A program made the translations under genes and the position numbers. Below the pieces are notes generated by a model, which saw only the letters and a program-made list of their open reading frames with translations, was not told the origin of the DNA and searched no databases. Source: Sciurus carolinensis (taxonomy: Eukaryota; Chordata; Mammalia; Rodentia; Sciuridae). From it: a stretch of DNA of 64,000 bases. Shown here one piece after another: positions 34,807 to 47,379 of the stretch. The stretch covers positions 35,976,575 through 36,040,574 of the forward strand of contig NC_062221.1 in assembly GCF_902686445.1 (NCBI RefSeq). Reading direction: 5' to 3'. Every line of letters starts with the position of its first letter. Position 1 is the first letter of the stretch.

Positions 34807-35714
34807 AATTAAATAAAAATCTACTAACATGGGTTTCTCTTTGAAAGTACTAATCATAAAACTAAAACTAAAAACTACATGCTGTTGCTTCTTCTGGAGA
34901 TTTGTGATCTGGTTATTAAGAGGCCTGTAATAGCACTATGACCTCAACTATGGTGGGTGAGAAATGTCAACACATATTTTATGCAAGTCATATCCTTATC
35001 ATTATTCATTAGTCCTGGATTTTTTATTGAACATACTTCCTGGATTTAATTTTTTTGTGGTTCATTGCTGCTAAAAAGAGTATTACAAAATGAAATAATT
35101 AGTTGTTCATATTTAACACAATATATATTATGAAAACTACTATACAAATGGTGTTAAGGCTGCACACATACTATGGCATGACCAGTCATCCTTTATTTTC
35201 TCTACTTATTTTGCACTTTCCCACATTGCATGTGGCCCCTACTAAGTGGAAGCTTGGCAAACTGAAACTTATAGGCCATGAGAGGAGCCAGATACAACAG
35301 GCTGGGGTACGCAGCTTGGACAGCACAGATATCACTGTCAAATATGTATTTTAACACCTGAGACTAAAGGCTGTAGTGGTCTGTGCTATGCATGTCTGAA
35401 AGCACTTTTTTTTCTTGCATACAATGTCATGAGTATTTGCTTTATCTTCGAAATTGGTAACAAAAAGAGAGCAGTGTTATAACTTGGATTTTTTTCCAAG
35501 TTAATCACATGTTAAAGTGATCATTCTTTGAAAGAAAAAAATTTACAATCAGATGACACTTTTGTAGAAGCTGGAAACAAACAAACAACAACAAAAATGG
35601 AGGTTTACCAAACACAGATTATTTTAAAGTACTCTTAAAACTAAAAGAATTTTGAAAGTTTTGAACAAGTATTAAACTGAATATGATAAATGAACAAATA
35701 CAAACGAGGGTGGC
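34807..35714. other. Unassigned DNA
   Basis: The segment 35150-35390 (ggcatgaccagtcatccttt, gagaggagccagatacaaca) is less AT-rich and could be an old repeat or retrocopy, but I cannot assign it. Confidence 0.3.
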
Positions 35715-35985
35715 TTAAGCTAACCAAGAGGTAAAGTCACCACAGATATGGGTAACTGGTCCTCTAACTGAGGTAGGGAAGCAAGAGAACGTTTTGAATT
35801 ATGATGATGAGTTCAAATTTGGGGATGATCTGTCTTTGATGACTGTGGAACATCCAGGTGGCAATGTTCAGGAGAAACATGGAAATGTTAGTTTGGAGTT
35901 CAAGAGAACAGTAACATACAGAAATACGAATTTGAAAGGTTTTCAGCCTATATGTGGTAGTTGAACCTGTTTGAGCTGAATGATC
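35715..35985 (-). repeat. Probable L2 relic, antisense
   Basis: aactgaggtagggaagcaag, catccaggtggcaatgttca, agtttggagttcaagagaac and tttcagcctatatgtggtag follow the reverse complement of the L2 coding-region relic type seen in sense at 20515-21305. Confidence 0.5.
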
Positions 35986-36114
35986 TAGTAAGACATTTTC
36001 AGCATTAATATTTGTTGAGCATTTCATTGAGTTTTTTTTCAATGTTTGGACATTGACAAAACAGGAAAAAATAATACAGTATCATTACTAGACTCTAACT
36101 GACTCGTGCCTTCA

Positions 36115-36305
36115 CTTTCTTGCAGCAAACTGCCAACCACAAACTTGGTTTAAAACAATGGAAATTTATTTTCTCACAGTTTGAGGTGCCACAAGTCTAA
36201 AGTATTACGGGGCTTGACTCAAGGTGTCAGATCCCTCTGGAGGATCTTGAGTTGAATTTAGTCCTTGACTCTCAGCTTCTGGTGACTGCCAACTTTCCTC
36301 AGCTC
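36115..36305 (-). repeat. Possible old LTR fragment, antisense
   Basis: acaatggaaatttattttct, cacagtttgaggtgccacaa and tctcagcttctggtgactgc resemble the reversed tail of old MaLR or other LTR repeats, with tttatt as reversed poly(A) signal. The family is not certain. Confidence 0.35.
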
Positions 36306-36883
36306 ACAGTGATGTCACTCCAATCTCCACCTCTGCAATCAAATTTTCTTTTTTATCCTCTGTTGTAAAATATCCCTTTATTTTCCTTTTCAAAGATGTA
36401 TGTGATACTATGTAGACACCCACCCCCGATAATCCTGGATCATATATCCATGTTAAGATCTTAAATTTGAGTAAATGGAAAAGTCCTTTATTGTTACTTA
36501 AAACAATATTTTTAGGTTCTAGGGAATAGGATGCAAATATCCTTGAGGGATAGGAGGTAGTTATTATCAGCTTCCCATGACTTATGTTTCTCATCAACAA
36601 CACTATACAGATTTTTTTTCATCCTATCTCTATCATTGCCATTATTTTAGGCATGCAGAGTAATGCACACACATAATTACCTAATGCCTAGAACTGTGGT
36701 ATATAGAACAGTAGACACTAGTCACAGGAACAATTGAGCAATTAACATATGGCTACTCAGATTTGAGATGTAGTATAAAAGTAAAATATATATTATATTT
36801 AGAAGACTTGGTAGAAGAAAAATAAACTTTTTTCTTTTTTATTACTTATAAGCTTAAAAGGTATTTTGGATATGTAATATTAA
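36306..36883. other. AT-rich DNA, nothing recognised
   Basis: The minus-strand ORF 36304-36603 has no recognised family. Confidence 0.35.
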
Positions 36884-37459
36884 GTCAAATATATTATTAT
36901 TACTTTTTTTTAAAGTTCACAGGTTTTTATTTTTTTACGTTTATTATGCCATGAATTTATAGGGAATAGATTCCAGCAGCTCAGACTCCTTTCCATTTGT
37001 TCTCACAAAATGTGCTTCTCTGGGTGGAGCAGGCTGGCGTGTCAGCTGAACCCAGTTGATTTCCTTCTTTTTCTGATCATTTTCCTTCACACATTTTAGG
37101 AAGCTGTCTCGACTCTTAGAGTGCTTAATATGCTCAATACGTAGGTTAATTCTCTTGGCAAGAATCTTTACCTTAACTTGCTTATTCACAACAATGCCAA
37201 CAGCATGCTGGGTAACATTGTAGACTCTCCCAGTTTTGCCATGATAACATTTATGGGGCATTCCTTTTTGAACGGTTCCCATTCCCTTAATGTCTACGAT
37301 ATCACCTTTCTTGTAGATTCACATATATGTGGCCAAAGGAACAACTTCATGGTTTCCAAAAGGCCTAGAGAACATATATCAAGTTCCTCTCCTCTTTCCC
37401 TGTGTGTTCGTCATTTTGGTGAATTACTGGAAGATGGTGGTTCCGTCAAATAAATTATT
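36884..37459 (-). pseudogene. RPL21: Processed pseudogene of ribosomal protein L21
   Basis: The parent gene encodes large-subunit ribosomal protein eL21 (RPL21). On the minus strand a start codon at 37414 opens MTNTQGKRRGT. The frame continues through [40 protein letters not shown] and [17 protein letters not shown] to the stop at 36944-36946. The 156 sense positions against the usual 160 residues reflect one 4-codon in-frame loss after KKKE. TGA stops replace codons 12 (37379-37381) and 32 (37319-37321), so no functional protein can be made. There are no introns. A 5' UTR matching the parent style (accaccatcttccagtaatt) precedes the start. A short A tail (T run at 36904-36911) follows the 3' UTR. 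Flanks gtcaaatatattatt (36884-36898) and gtcaaataaattatt (37445-37459) are a 14/15 target-site duplication. Confidence 0.95.
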
Positions 37460-37563
37460 TAGGTTACCTTTTCTTCTTTTTTAATATGTAACTAGAAAAT
37501 TTGAATTTATATATGATGGTCATAGTATATTTCTGCTAGTGTTACTTTAGAATATGTGTTACT

Positions 37564-38488
37564 TTAAATCTCTTCATTTTAAACCCAATCAATAAATAGG
37601 CAAAAGAACCGAACACTTTCACAAAAGAAGAAATGCAAGTGGTCAACAAATATATGAAGAAAGTTCAACATCTCTAGCAATTAGAGAAATGCAAATTAAA
37701 AGTACACTGAGATTTCATCTCACTCCAGTCAGAATGGCAACTATCAAAAATACAAGTAACAATAAATGTTGGCGAGGATGTGGGGGAAAAGGTACACTCA
37801 TATATTCATAGTGGGACATATATTGATAGTGGGACTGCAAATTGGTGAAACCACACTGGAAAGCAGTATGGAGACTCCTCAGAAAACTTGGAATGGAACC
37901 ACCATTATCCTACTCCAAAGTACTTAAAATCAGCATACTATAATTGATGCAGACACATCAATGTTCATTGCAACTCAATTCACAATAGCTAAGCTATGGA
38001 AACAACCTAGGTGCCCCTCAGCAGATGAATGGCTAAAGCAAATGTGGTATATATACACAATGGAATATTACTCAGACATAAAGAAGAATGAAATTATGGC
38101 ATTTGCCAGTAAATGGATGGAACTGGAAACTATCATACTAAGTAAAATAAGCCAATCCCCCAAAACCAAAGGTTGAATATTCTCTCTGATATTTCAATGC
38201 TGACTAATGATGGAGTATGGGAGGTTCACTGGATTGGATGCAGGGAAGAAGGGGGAAGGTGGGGAGATGGGAATGGGAGAGACAGTAGAATGAATTGGAT
38301 ATAACTTCTATGTTTATATATGAATCCATGACCAGTGTAATGCCATATCATGTACAATCATAAGAATGGAATGTTATACTCCTTATATGTAAGATATGTC
38401 AAAATACATTCTGCTGTCATGTATAATTAAAAAGAGCAAATAAAAATAAGAAATAAAATATAAAACATAATTAAATTTCTTCATTTTA
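37564..38488 (+). mobile_element. 5'-truncated L1 with target-site duplications
   Basis: The insert, 37582-38470, holds the C-terminal part of L1 ORF2 (reverse-transcriptase C-terminal and cysteine-rich end) and the 3' UTR. Recognisable phrases are gcaaattaaaagtacactga, tctcactccagtcagaatgg, gttggcgaggatgtggggga. A 71-codon piece at 37961-38176 contains WYIYTMEYYSDIKKNEIMAF, which is the ORF2 end. Upstream of it the frame is interrupted. Flanks ttaaatctcttcatttta (37564-37581) and ttaaatttcttcatttta (38471-38488) match at 17 of 18. The element is in the same orientation as the L1 at 61.3 kb and resembles it closely. Confidence 0.9.
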
Positions 38489-38490
38489 TA

Positions 38491-38580
38491 GAGAAATTGC
38501 TTTGTGGTTGTTGTTGTTGGTACTGGGTATTGAACACAGGGGTACTGAGTCTCATCTCCAACCATTTTTATTTTTTTATT
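38491..38580 (-). repeat. 3' half of a SINE split by a retrocopy
   Basis: After a 13-bp flank gagaaattgcttt (38491-38503), the reversed ID-like half reads tggtactgggtattgaacac, gggtactgagtctcatctcc, and breaks off at ccatttttattttttt (38562 on). The other half of the same element resumes at 41438, on the far side of the KRAB zinc-finger retrocopy. Confidence 0.85.
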
Positions 38581-38659
38581 TTTATTTTTTTACATTAACG
38601 TTCACTTTTATTTTATAACAAATTGCATTCAAAATGTGAATATAGTAGAAATTGAGTGT

Positions 38660-38862
38660 CATCTGGGTATGAGGGCACATGCCTATTATCCCAGTTACTT
38701 GGAAGGATGAGGCAGGAGAATCACAAGTTCAAGGCCAGCCTCAGCAATTTACCAGGGCCCTAAGATAATTAATGAGTTCCTGCCTCAAGTTTTATAAAAA
38801 ATGATTAGTGATGTGGCTCAATGATTATGCACACCTAAGTCTAATCCACAGTCCATAAATAA
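38660..38862 (+). repeat. Dimeric B1/ID-like SINE inside the retrocopy 3' UTR
   Basis: catctgggtatgagggcaca, ggatgaggcaggagaatcac, aggccagcctcagcaattta and tgatgtggctcaatgattat run in order, with a short A-rich tail. It is opposite in orientation to the surrounding KRAB zinc-finger copy. Its right half is more eroded than its left. Confidence 0.8.
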
Positions 38863-39647
38863 AAATGAAAAATGACACTTACTGTAAAACCTCAAAAAAG
38901 TGCAGACTAAAAACTATTCTGACAAGCCTTCTTATGATAGAATAAACTATGAAAATTATATTTCCTTCAGCTTTTAAAAGTGAGGATACTTAGTAATCTT
39001 TGATTTATAATGAATTTATATCCTTTCAGAGATAAGCTGTCTGCATTATACTATGAGCTTTGAGGATTTTTATTATTTCTAACACAGCAGATAATGATGT
39101 TTAATAAATTTAAAGCAACAGGTAAAGGACATTACCCATATTCTCTATTTAAATGCCTTAGCTCTCTTAATAATCCTCATACACAGGATATGAGGTATCA
39201 AAAATTCTGCTGTACTTTTAAATATTTGTCAAGGTTTTTTATTGCAAGTATTTTGCTGTTATCCAAGGCATATATTTTGGATAAATGCCTTGCCACATTC
39301 ACTATAGGTATGAGATTTCAGATGCTGAAGAAAGCTTGACATTTAAATAAAGACTTGGACCCATTCTTTACATTTTAGGGTTTCATGAACTATGAATTCT
39401 CTGACATTTAGTAATGTTTGAGCAATGGCTAAAAACTTTGCAACACTCTTTCCACTTGTACTGTCTCTCACCAGAATAAATTTGCAGGTGTTGAGTAAAG
39501 TGTGAACAACTATTGGAGACCTGTCAGAGTTTTTTATATTAGCATACTTCCTCTCTGCTGTAATTCCTCTGTGTTGGTATAATGTTCTCATTTGTAGAGT
39601 TTCTCTCCCATACAACTTCTCTGATGTTTAATAAGAGGTAATTGTCA

Positions 39648-39896
<249 letters not shown>

Positions 39897-40879
39897 TTAT
39901 TAAAAGTTTTGTTGCATTCTTTAGAATTGCAGAGCTTCTTTCCATGAATCCTTAGGTATCGAGTAAGGGTTGAAAAATTCTTTAAGGTTTTGCTACATTT
40001 GCAGGTCTTCTCTTCAGTATGAATCCTCTGATGCTTAGCAAAAGGTGGTCTTTGATTAAAAGTTCTGCCACATTCTTTAAATCTATAGTGTTTATCAATG
40101 CCATGGTATCTGTGGTATTTGTAAATGGTTGTTCAATCAAATAATTTTTTACATTCATTAAACTAATCGGGCTCTTTCCCAGAATGAATTCTCTTGTGGT
40201 AAGATTTGCAACTTGATTAAGAACACTTTCACATTCCTTACATTTATAAGGTTTGTCTTGCCTATGAATATTTGGATGGGTAATAATTTGGGGGAACTGA
40301 AGAAAGGTTTTCTCACACATTTCATCTTTGTAAATGTTCTCTGAAAAATAAGTATAGTGATGTTCACTGGCATTGCAAGTAATGTTAACTTTTTTGTGAG
40401 TTTCTCTATAGTCATAATTTGTATCACTAACATAAACATTGTGGTAGTTACTTAGGGTAGAGACCTGTATAATTGTTTCATTATATATGTAGCACACTTC
40501 CCAGAAATTGACATCTGAATTTTCAGTAAGCAATAACCTGTAACTACAGACCATCCCACAGTTCTTAAAATTGTGTGTTTGGGCACAAGAAGGAATTATT
40601 TATTTACCGCAGAATAATGGACATTTTGGAAAGGAACTCTCAAAGTAATCCTTTTCAGAAATTTGTTTTTCACTTTTAAATGTCTTGTATGTACAAATGT
40701 TGAACTGGAAGTTGACTGCTATATTTCAAGTTGGTCAAGTTATAAATTGAAGCATGAACTAGATCCTTTTATGAACTTTCCAAATTTCCTTTCAGAGGAA
40801 ATATATGTTTCAAAAACTGATGTGGACATATCCTTAAAGATGTAGAGAACTCCTAAAAAGTAACTGGCATAAATTGAAT

Positions 40880-41287
<408 letters not shown>

Positions 41288-41437
41288 CTAGGGATCTTCA
41301 GAAGCTGCACAGCAGAGCAACCTTGGACTCCTAAGTGCAGAAGAAAAGTCTAGAGACCTTTGCAAAAATGGCAGACTCCGGAGAAAAGGACCTCACCAGA
41401 TTGCAGAAGCCCGCCCTCCCCATTTTTATTTTTTATT

Positions 41438-41577
41438 TGAGAGTGGATCTCTCTAAATTACAGACAGTCTAGCTAAATTGCCAAGGCTGGCCTTGAACTT
41501 GCAATCTTTCTGCATCAGCCTCCTGAGGTGCTGACATTACAGGCATGTGCCACAGTGCCGGGTTGAGAAATTGCTTT
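41438..41577 (-). repeat. 5' half of the split SINE, with matching target-site duplication
   Basis: The reversed 7SL-like half reads gagagtggatctctctaaat, aaggctggccttgaacttgc, gcatcagcctcctgaggtgc, ttacaggcatgtgccacagt. It is followed by gagaaattgcttt at 41565-41577, identical to 38491-38503. The two halves belong to one insertion interrupted by the 2.8-kb retrocopy. Confidence 0.9.
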
Positions 41578-41979
41578 CCTACAAATAAATAATCAATATT
41601 CCTAAATGTTGTTAAATTTTATTTATTCTATATATTTTACACTATTAAATTTGATATTCAGTTATACTATTTACTGATGCTTTTCTCCATTACACAGCAA
41701 CAAACTACCAATACTTCTTGGGAAATCTTTAGCCACCATGTGATCCTTCAGCCTCCATTAACTCCACATTTTAGGAACTTTAGAGCCAAAGAAAACCACA
41801 ATGAATCACAGGCTCTTACTCTCAGCCCAGACAGAGTGTCCCACAAAGAAAATCTGAAATAATGAGTGGCAATCTTTCAAACTAGAGGAAATAAAGTAAT
41901 TTGGAAGAGATTGGCATTTTATTTCCATGGCAGTCACATTTTAATGTGTTGAGTGTGGCAAGGAAATAAGTGGGAATAA
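41578..41979. other. AT-rich DNA, nothing recognised
   Basis: The ORF 41677-41862 has no recognised family. Confidence 0.35.
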
Positions 41980-42195
41980 CCCAGCACTGTGGTGGGCACC
42001 TGTAATCTCAGTGTCTCAGGAGGCTGAGGCAGGAGGATAGTGAGTGCAAAGCCAGCCTTAGCAATGTAGCAAGGTTCTGAGTAATTTGGTCATACCCTGT
42101 TTCAAAATAAAACATAAAAAGGGCTGGGGATGTGACTCAGTGGATTAAGCACTCTTGGGTTCAATGCTAGGTATGAAATGAAAGAAAGAAAAAGG
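41980..42195 (+). repeat. Dimeric B1/ID-like SINE
   Basis: cccagcactgtggtgggcac, caggaggctgaggcaggagg, agccagccttagcaatgtag, gggctggggatgtgactcag and gggttcaatgctaggtatg are in order. The GAAA-rich tail runs to about 42195. Confidence 0.9.
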
Positions 42196-42344
42196 GGGGA
42201 TTTTTATCATGAGGGGAGATCCAAGGGAAACTTGTGGAAAAGGCAGTCTGCCACTATAGGAAGTTTCCAATTTCAGAAGAGAACTGTCTATAGGCCTGAG
42301 GGAAGAGTTGGGGAGAAAATCTGGGAAGTTTGTGAGAAACAGCA

Positions 42345-42512
42345 AGGACACTAATATTTATTAAGTCTATACTTTGTACCAAGTTCCATATATGATACTC
42401 GAATGCATGCGATAACATTCCATTTTGAAGTCAGCAATTCCAGATGTAAAACACTGAAATAATTTGCGCAAGGTCACACAATACTCATCAAAGCCAAATT
42501 TAGGAACCATTG
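42345..42512 (-). repeat. MIR SINE relic, antisense
   Basis: aatatttattaagtctatac, tttgtaccaagttccatat, gtaaaacactgaaataattt, gcgcaaggtcacacaatact follow the reversed MIR consensus (atttattgagcgcttac, gcccaaggtcacacag). Confidence 0.65.
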
Positions 42513-43969
42513 AATGATGACTAGTTGAAGATATCCTTTAAGGGTGTTAAAACTAGATAAATGGTGAATCTGTAAGGGTAGAAAATTGGTAAGTGACTTT
42601 GAGTGACTTTAGAAAATTTCTGTGCCTTCAGTGACAAGAGTCTATGAGAGATCTGGGTCTGGGAGGAGAGGAGGCAGACTAGGGAATTGTTTGTATTTGG
42701 AAAAAGTTGGTAACTGAGGGAACACTACCGAAGTGGAAGGCCTCAGAAGAAATGGCATGTTGGTTAGCCAACTAGTCAAGGTTTGGAATGTGATTACTTC
42801 CCTAGCACCCTGCTATATTTCTGGTAAACATAGACTCTTGATTTTTAAATAAAAACCTCCCAAAATATAAGCACATTTAAACTTCAATCTCTCAAAAATC
42901 TCATGAAAACAAATTCAAAAGACTTCAAGTTTTAGTAAATTTGTGTGTAAAGATGAGGGTATTAAAAAGACCTCTCCAGAAGAAATTGCATGATTTAATG
43001 GTACCATGATAATTAATTTCATAATTACCAAGTCTGTACTTTTCAACTACTATAGTCTCCTTAGAAATTATTCCTTCATTTCACCTGGGACTTTGAAGGA
43101 TATAATAACTTTTCTTCAAATAATAGCATTCTGTTCACCTCATTGAACTTCTCCTTCCATGCGCTTTTTTGTTAATTATGTAGTTAGATAAAAAATATAC
43201 CAGGTACTCTATCTGGAACAGTATTGATTTTTAGGCACTTAACCATCCAATCTTTGAGTAGATGGCAGAGTAATGAAGGAAGGACTCTGGCTGGTCAGAG
43301 GTTGGGGTGGTGGCAGGGGCAGAAGAAGAAGAAATTCCCATACTTGAAGAGACTGGGCTCACTATATAAAAACTTTTATTCTTGCTGCTGTTTGACAACC
43401 TCCTTTCATTATCTACTCTGGGCTTTCCCTATTTGATTTCTTAATATGCTTCTTTTCCTATCTCACCTCTCATTTAGCCAAAATCATCCAAGTTTTCTCA
43501 TTTCAGTGAATCAGTTTCTAACGTATGGACCTTTTCATCCTCCTCTGAAATCTGAGGAAAAGAGCATTTAAAAAACGAGTATCATGAAGCTGTATCTAGA
43601 ACTCTTTTTGATTTTCTTAAAAAAGGTAATTGGCATTAATTTTCTTCCATTATCTTTAATTTCTCCTACTCTATTGACTCTAATGATGGTTGACTTTTTT
43701 AAAAGTTTGGATAAATCAGAAGTAACATATTATTGTTGTTAAAATGGACCATTCTTGAATTATATGATTGAATAATAAAATGTTAAGATTGAATAATTAA
43801 ATGTTAAGATAATTTTATTTATTTCCTGGTGAATTGTCCTTTGGAACTTCATACATCCTTTTTATTGATAAATTAGTATAAATTTTTCATTTCTTGATCT
43901 AGCTTATGAGTTAATATTAAACATTTTTGACAAATATTTTTAGCAAAGTAAATTTTGGAGACTTTTTTC
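42513..43969. other. Unique-looking DNA
   Basis: No gene or clear repeat. The interval has moderate composition (42600-42800) and then AT-rich sequence. Confidence 0.35.
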
Positions 43970-44223
43970 CATTCGTTGCCTTTTTTGTTTTTATTTTGGT
44001 TTTTTTTTTTTTTTGGTACTGGGAATTGAACCCAGGAACACTTAACCTCTGAACCACTAATCCACATCCCAGGCCTTTATTTTTTAAATTTTATTTTGAG
44101 ACAGGATCTCACTAAATTGTGTAGGGCCTTGTTAAGTTGTTGTGACTGGCTTTGACTCATAATTCTACTACCTTAGCCTCCTGAGCCAATGGGATTGCTG
44201 CCACTCCTGGTTCATTCATTGCC
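43970..44223 (-). repeat. Dimeric B1/ID-like SINE, antisense, with target-site duplications
   Basis: The body reads tttggtactgggaattgaac, acttaacctctgaaccacta, gacaggatctcactaaattg, taccttagcctcctgagcca. Flanks are cattcgttgcc (43970-43980) and cattcattgcc (44213-44223), matching at 10 of 11. A T-rich tail lies at the left. Confidence 0.9.
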
Positions 44224-44609
44224 TCTTAATAACCTCTAGGAAATAGAGCTATTAAAAAAGTTCAATTTCATATATCACATTGGTCAATATTTTCCTTTGT
44301 GATATCTTTAAGTTCTTCTACATTTAGAATGGCATTTACTTTCTATATTTCACATTAAGCTATACTTATTTCTAATATATTGTTTTTTATTTACTACTTT
44401 AAAGTTTTGAATTCATGTAGAATTATTTCATACTTTCTCATATTAACATATTATCCTAGATTATCAAAATAGTCTTACCATCAGTTTGTTTTGAACTGTC
44501 CAGCTTAACTCTTACTCCATGGCATTCATTTAGAAGGTAAAAATTTCCCAAATTAAATTAAATTTGACAATGTTACTGATTCATTCTACTAGATAATAAA
44601 CATAGTTAA
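44224..44609. other. AT-rich DNA, nothing recognised
   Basis: No gene or nameable repeat. Confidence 0.35.
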
Positions 44610-44880
44610 AACTAAGAATTAGGTCATACTCAGAAAGAAAAGTATCACATGTTTTTCTCATATGTAGAATATAGAAAGAAAAATAAGAAGATGACATGAA
44701 AGAAAGAAGCTACCATTAGGGAATGGAAAGGGGACCAGTGGGAGGTGGAAGGGGAAGTAAAAGGTGATAACTGGGAGTGTGGATATGATCAAAGTACATT
44801 ATATGCATGCATGTTAATGTCAACAGAAATCCATTATTTTGTACAATTAATCTGCAGTAATCATTATAATAAAAAGGAAT
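44610..44880 (+). mobile_element. L1 3' UTR fragment, different subfamily
   Basis: gtatcacatgtttttctcat, gggaatggaaaggggaccag, gggaggtggaaggggaagta, caatta with a final aataaaaagg are in the style of a rodent L1 3' UTR (the 'ctcatatgtagaat' start and a purine-rich middle). It is clearly not the same subfamily as the tails at 4.7 and 61.8 kb. Confidence 0.65.
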
Positions 44881-45704
44881 CATGCCATGGTTGTATTCTC
44901 AGCACATAGTATCATCTTTGATGTTTCATTTATTATTATGTATTATGTGTAATAGGCTTTCCATAAATGTTTGCTTAATTGGATTGCAAAATTGGGTTAT
45001 CATATTATATTGATGTCATGATAATTATTTTATTTATGTAATGCTTTGCAGGATCTTCCTGAAACTATGCTTTTAACTAAGCTGACTCATGTATCTCAAT
45101 TAGTCTCATTACTTCCTTATATATTCTTTTTTCTTCCTGTCCTGCTTTAGGCAATGTTGGCACAATTACCTCTCTGCTTCTTGCTTAGAGTTTAGCTGAC
45201 TGATTTCAAAGGGCATGTATTTATCCAGTGACTTTTCTTCCTGTACACAGTAGATGATGACCCATTTTCAGTCCATAGAATTCCCCATATTCAAGAGTTT
45301 TTCTATATGATTGGCTTTTGCTTTCTGAAACACTGCAGCCTTTACTTCCCCCAAAGTTCTCTATGCTTTGAATTTTGTTATTTTACCTGCAGTAAGGAGA
45401 ATACAAAGACATGGTTTCTTGATTTATTACTTATTGACTCTATACATTATTTTATGTTAATCATTTTGAATGGTGTTAATGCTAGGAAAAACCAGAAAGG
45501 ACTCAGGGATTACTAAAGGAAATAATTAAGCATATTTAATTTGCTAATGCAAGGTACTCCAAAATAAGCAATGATTACATAAAAAAAGTTCAACATCTAT
45601 AGTCATCTTGGAAATGCAAATAATTACATTACAAGTAATCTAGGCATACATTAATGTTGGTGTTACTGGAAAGTTAGAGTTCATGTGACTTGATAATAGA
45701 ATTT
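44881..45704. other. AT-rich DNA, nothing recognised
   Basis: Several short ORFs (for example 45307-45516) without recognised families. Confidence 0.35.
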
Positions 45705-45945
45705 TGTTCTACAGTAATAGGCTCTGTGGTCATATCACTAGGCTTAATTGCCATTCTGTCACTTATCTTTGTGTGACTCTCAGCAGTTATCTAATCTCCT
45801 TAACTCTCAGTCTCCTCATCCAAAAAATTTGTATCACATTTGTATTGTCTCATAAGATTTCTGTTTAGATAAAATGAATAAAATTTAGAAATGTAGCATA
45901 GTATTCAACACAATGTGAATATTTATAAATGTTGGCTATTATTAT
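45705..45945 (+). repeat. MIR SINE relic
   Basis: ggctctgtggtcatatcact, gccattctgtcacttatctt, tgtgtgactctcagcagtta, actctcagtctcctcatcca, agataaaatgaataaaattt and ataaatgttggctattatta follow MIR from end to end. It is the best-preserved MIR in the window. Confidence 0.75.
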
Positions 45946-46458
45946 TAATGAACAATAGAAATGTGAAACAATTATACATCCATAACTTCCTTTGTAATAA
46001 ACACAAAAATTATAAAAAACCATATTGTCTAAAAATTTTAAAAAAATGTCAGCACATGGTGTTATATGAGACAGGATATACTTTCACACTTGCTTTTGCT
46101 TACCTGGCACACATATGAAGATGAATGAAGATGTCTTTAGGAAAAACTGTGAAGATTTGTATTCCAACTTCTTCCTACAAATCTTATTTTAAAATTTACT
46201 CACATACTTCTAGTCTCTGACTCATTGCTTTTCTTCTCAGCAGTCTTAAAACAACCTGTGTATCTGTTTCTTTTTTTCATGCACAGTTTTTTTTAATTAT
46301 AGAAAGTAACACCATTTGCTTACTTTTACTCCAATAATGTCTTCCTGCTCCTTTCTTGTTCAATTTCTTGCATTTTAATTGTCTGTCCCTCATCTCCATC
46401 CTCTATCTGCTTCATGAAGTTTTTTATTTTTTGTTTATCACCAACTCTGCCATTTATC
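45946..46458. other. AT-rich DNA, nothing recognised
   Basis: No gene or nameable repeat. Confidence 0.35.
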
Positions 46459-46537
46459 TTTTTTTTTTTTTTTTTAATGTGGGGATTGCACCCAGGGTAA
46501 GCATATACTATACCAATGAACTACACACCCAGCCCCA
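46459..46537 (-). repeat. ID-type SINE, antisense
   Basis: A 17-T run, then atgtggggattgcacccagg, gtaagcatatactataccaa and gaactacacacccagccc: a reversed ID body with its A tail at the left. Confidence 0.85.
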
Positions 46538-47015
46538 GAAGTTTTAAATTATAAACCCAACCTACAACCTCTCAGAAAATTTGATCATGCAAAACTATAG
46601 CTGTTTGCCAATATTAAGAAAAATAAGAGGACATATGTCCAGTTTTCTTTCAAAACTATTCTTCTTATACAGATTTAATAGTGATACTTACAAAATATAT
46701 GACTTTTTTGCATTAGTAAGTGCAAATTAATAATAATTTATACTTTTATTGTTGACTCTGTGTCATAATGTCCTTCACTTTCCATTTTCTATTCTTTTTA
46801 AGAATTTCATTTAGTCTGATATTGGGCCTCCTGAACCAGTCCTCTAAGTCTCTCATTCTTTCTCTGATTTTCTTTTTTCTTTCATTTACTTTTTACCATT
46901 AAATAGTTAATACATACAGAGATCTAAAAACATGTCTATACAGTTTAAATTTTATTATTAAATGAATATTCTTATACTATTCTCCTAGAATAAGAAAGAC
47001 AACATTACAAAAAGC
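46538..47015. other. AT-rich DNA, nothing recognised
   Basis: No gene or nameable repeat. Confidence 0.35.
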
Positions 47016-47091
47016 TGGACTGGGGAGATAGCTCACTTGGTAGAGTGCTTGCCTTGCAAACACAGAGCCCTGGGTTTGATCCCCAGCACCA

Positions 47092-47125
<34 letters not shown>
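47016..47125 (+). repeat. ID-type SINE, well preserved
   Basis: ggactggggagatagctcac, ttggtagagtgcttgccttg, gagccctgggtttgatcccc, agcacc is a nearly full ID consensus with intact A- and B-box regions. A CA repeat and a run of 21 A residues (47105-47125) follow. The long homogeneous tail suggests a comparatively young insertion. Confidence 0.9.
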
Positions 47126-47379
47126 GCTTTAAAGATTTTGATGTTCCACTTAAGAATTTTATGCATTCTAGGTTAAAGGTTAAAGAAATTTGCCTCTATT
47201 CTTGGCTTCTTTATCTTTTTAAAATGTGATTTTTCTATTGAAAGATGAATTTTTCTCTTTGAACATGCTAATACGGTTCTTTACTTTTTAAATATTAAAA
47301 CACGATTGCATTCATGATACAAATATAACATGGTCTTTTGGCTTAGTAAATGCTTTCCATCAAATCTTTGTTTCAAAGG

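Noticed and set aside
39094..39339. Plus-strand ORF of 81 codons
   Set aside because: It is the complement of the retrocopy's last fingers and 3' UTR and has no independent support.
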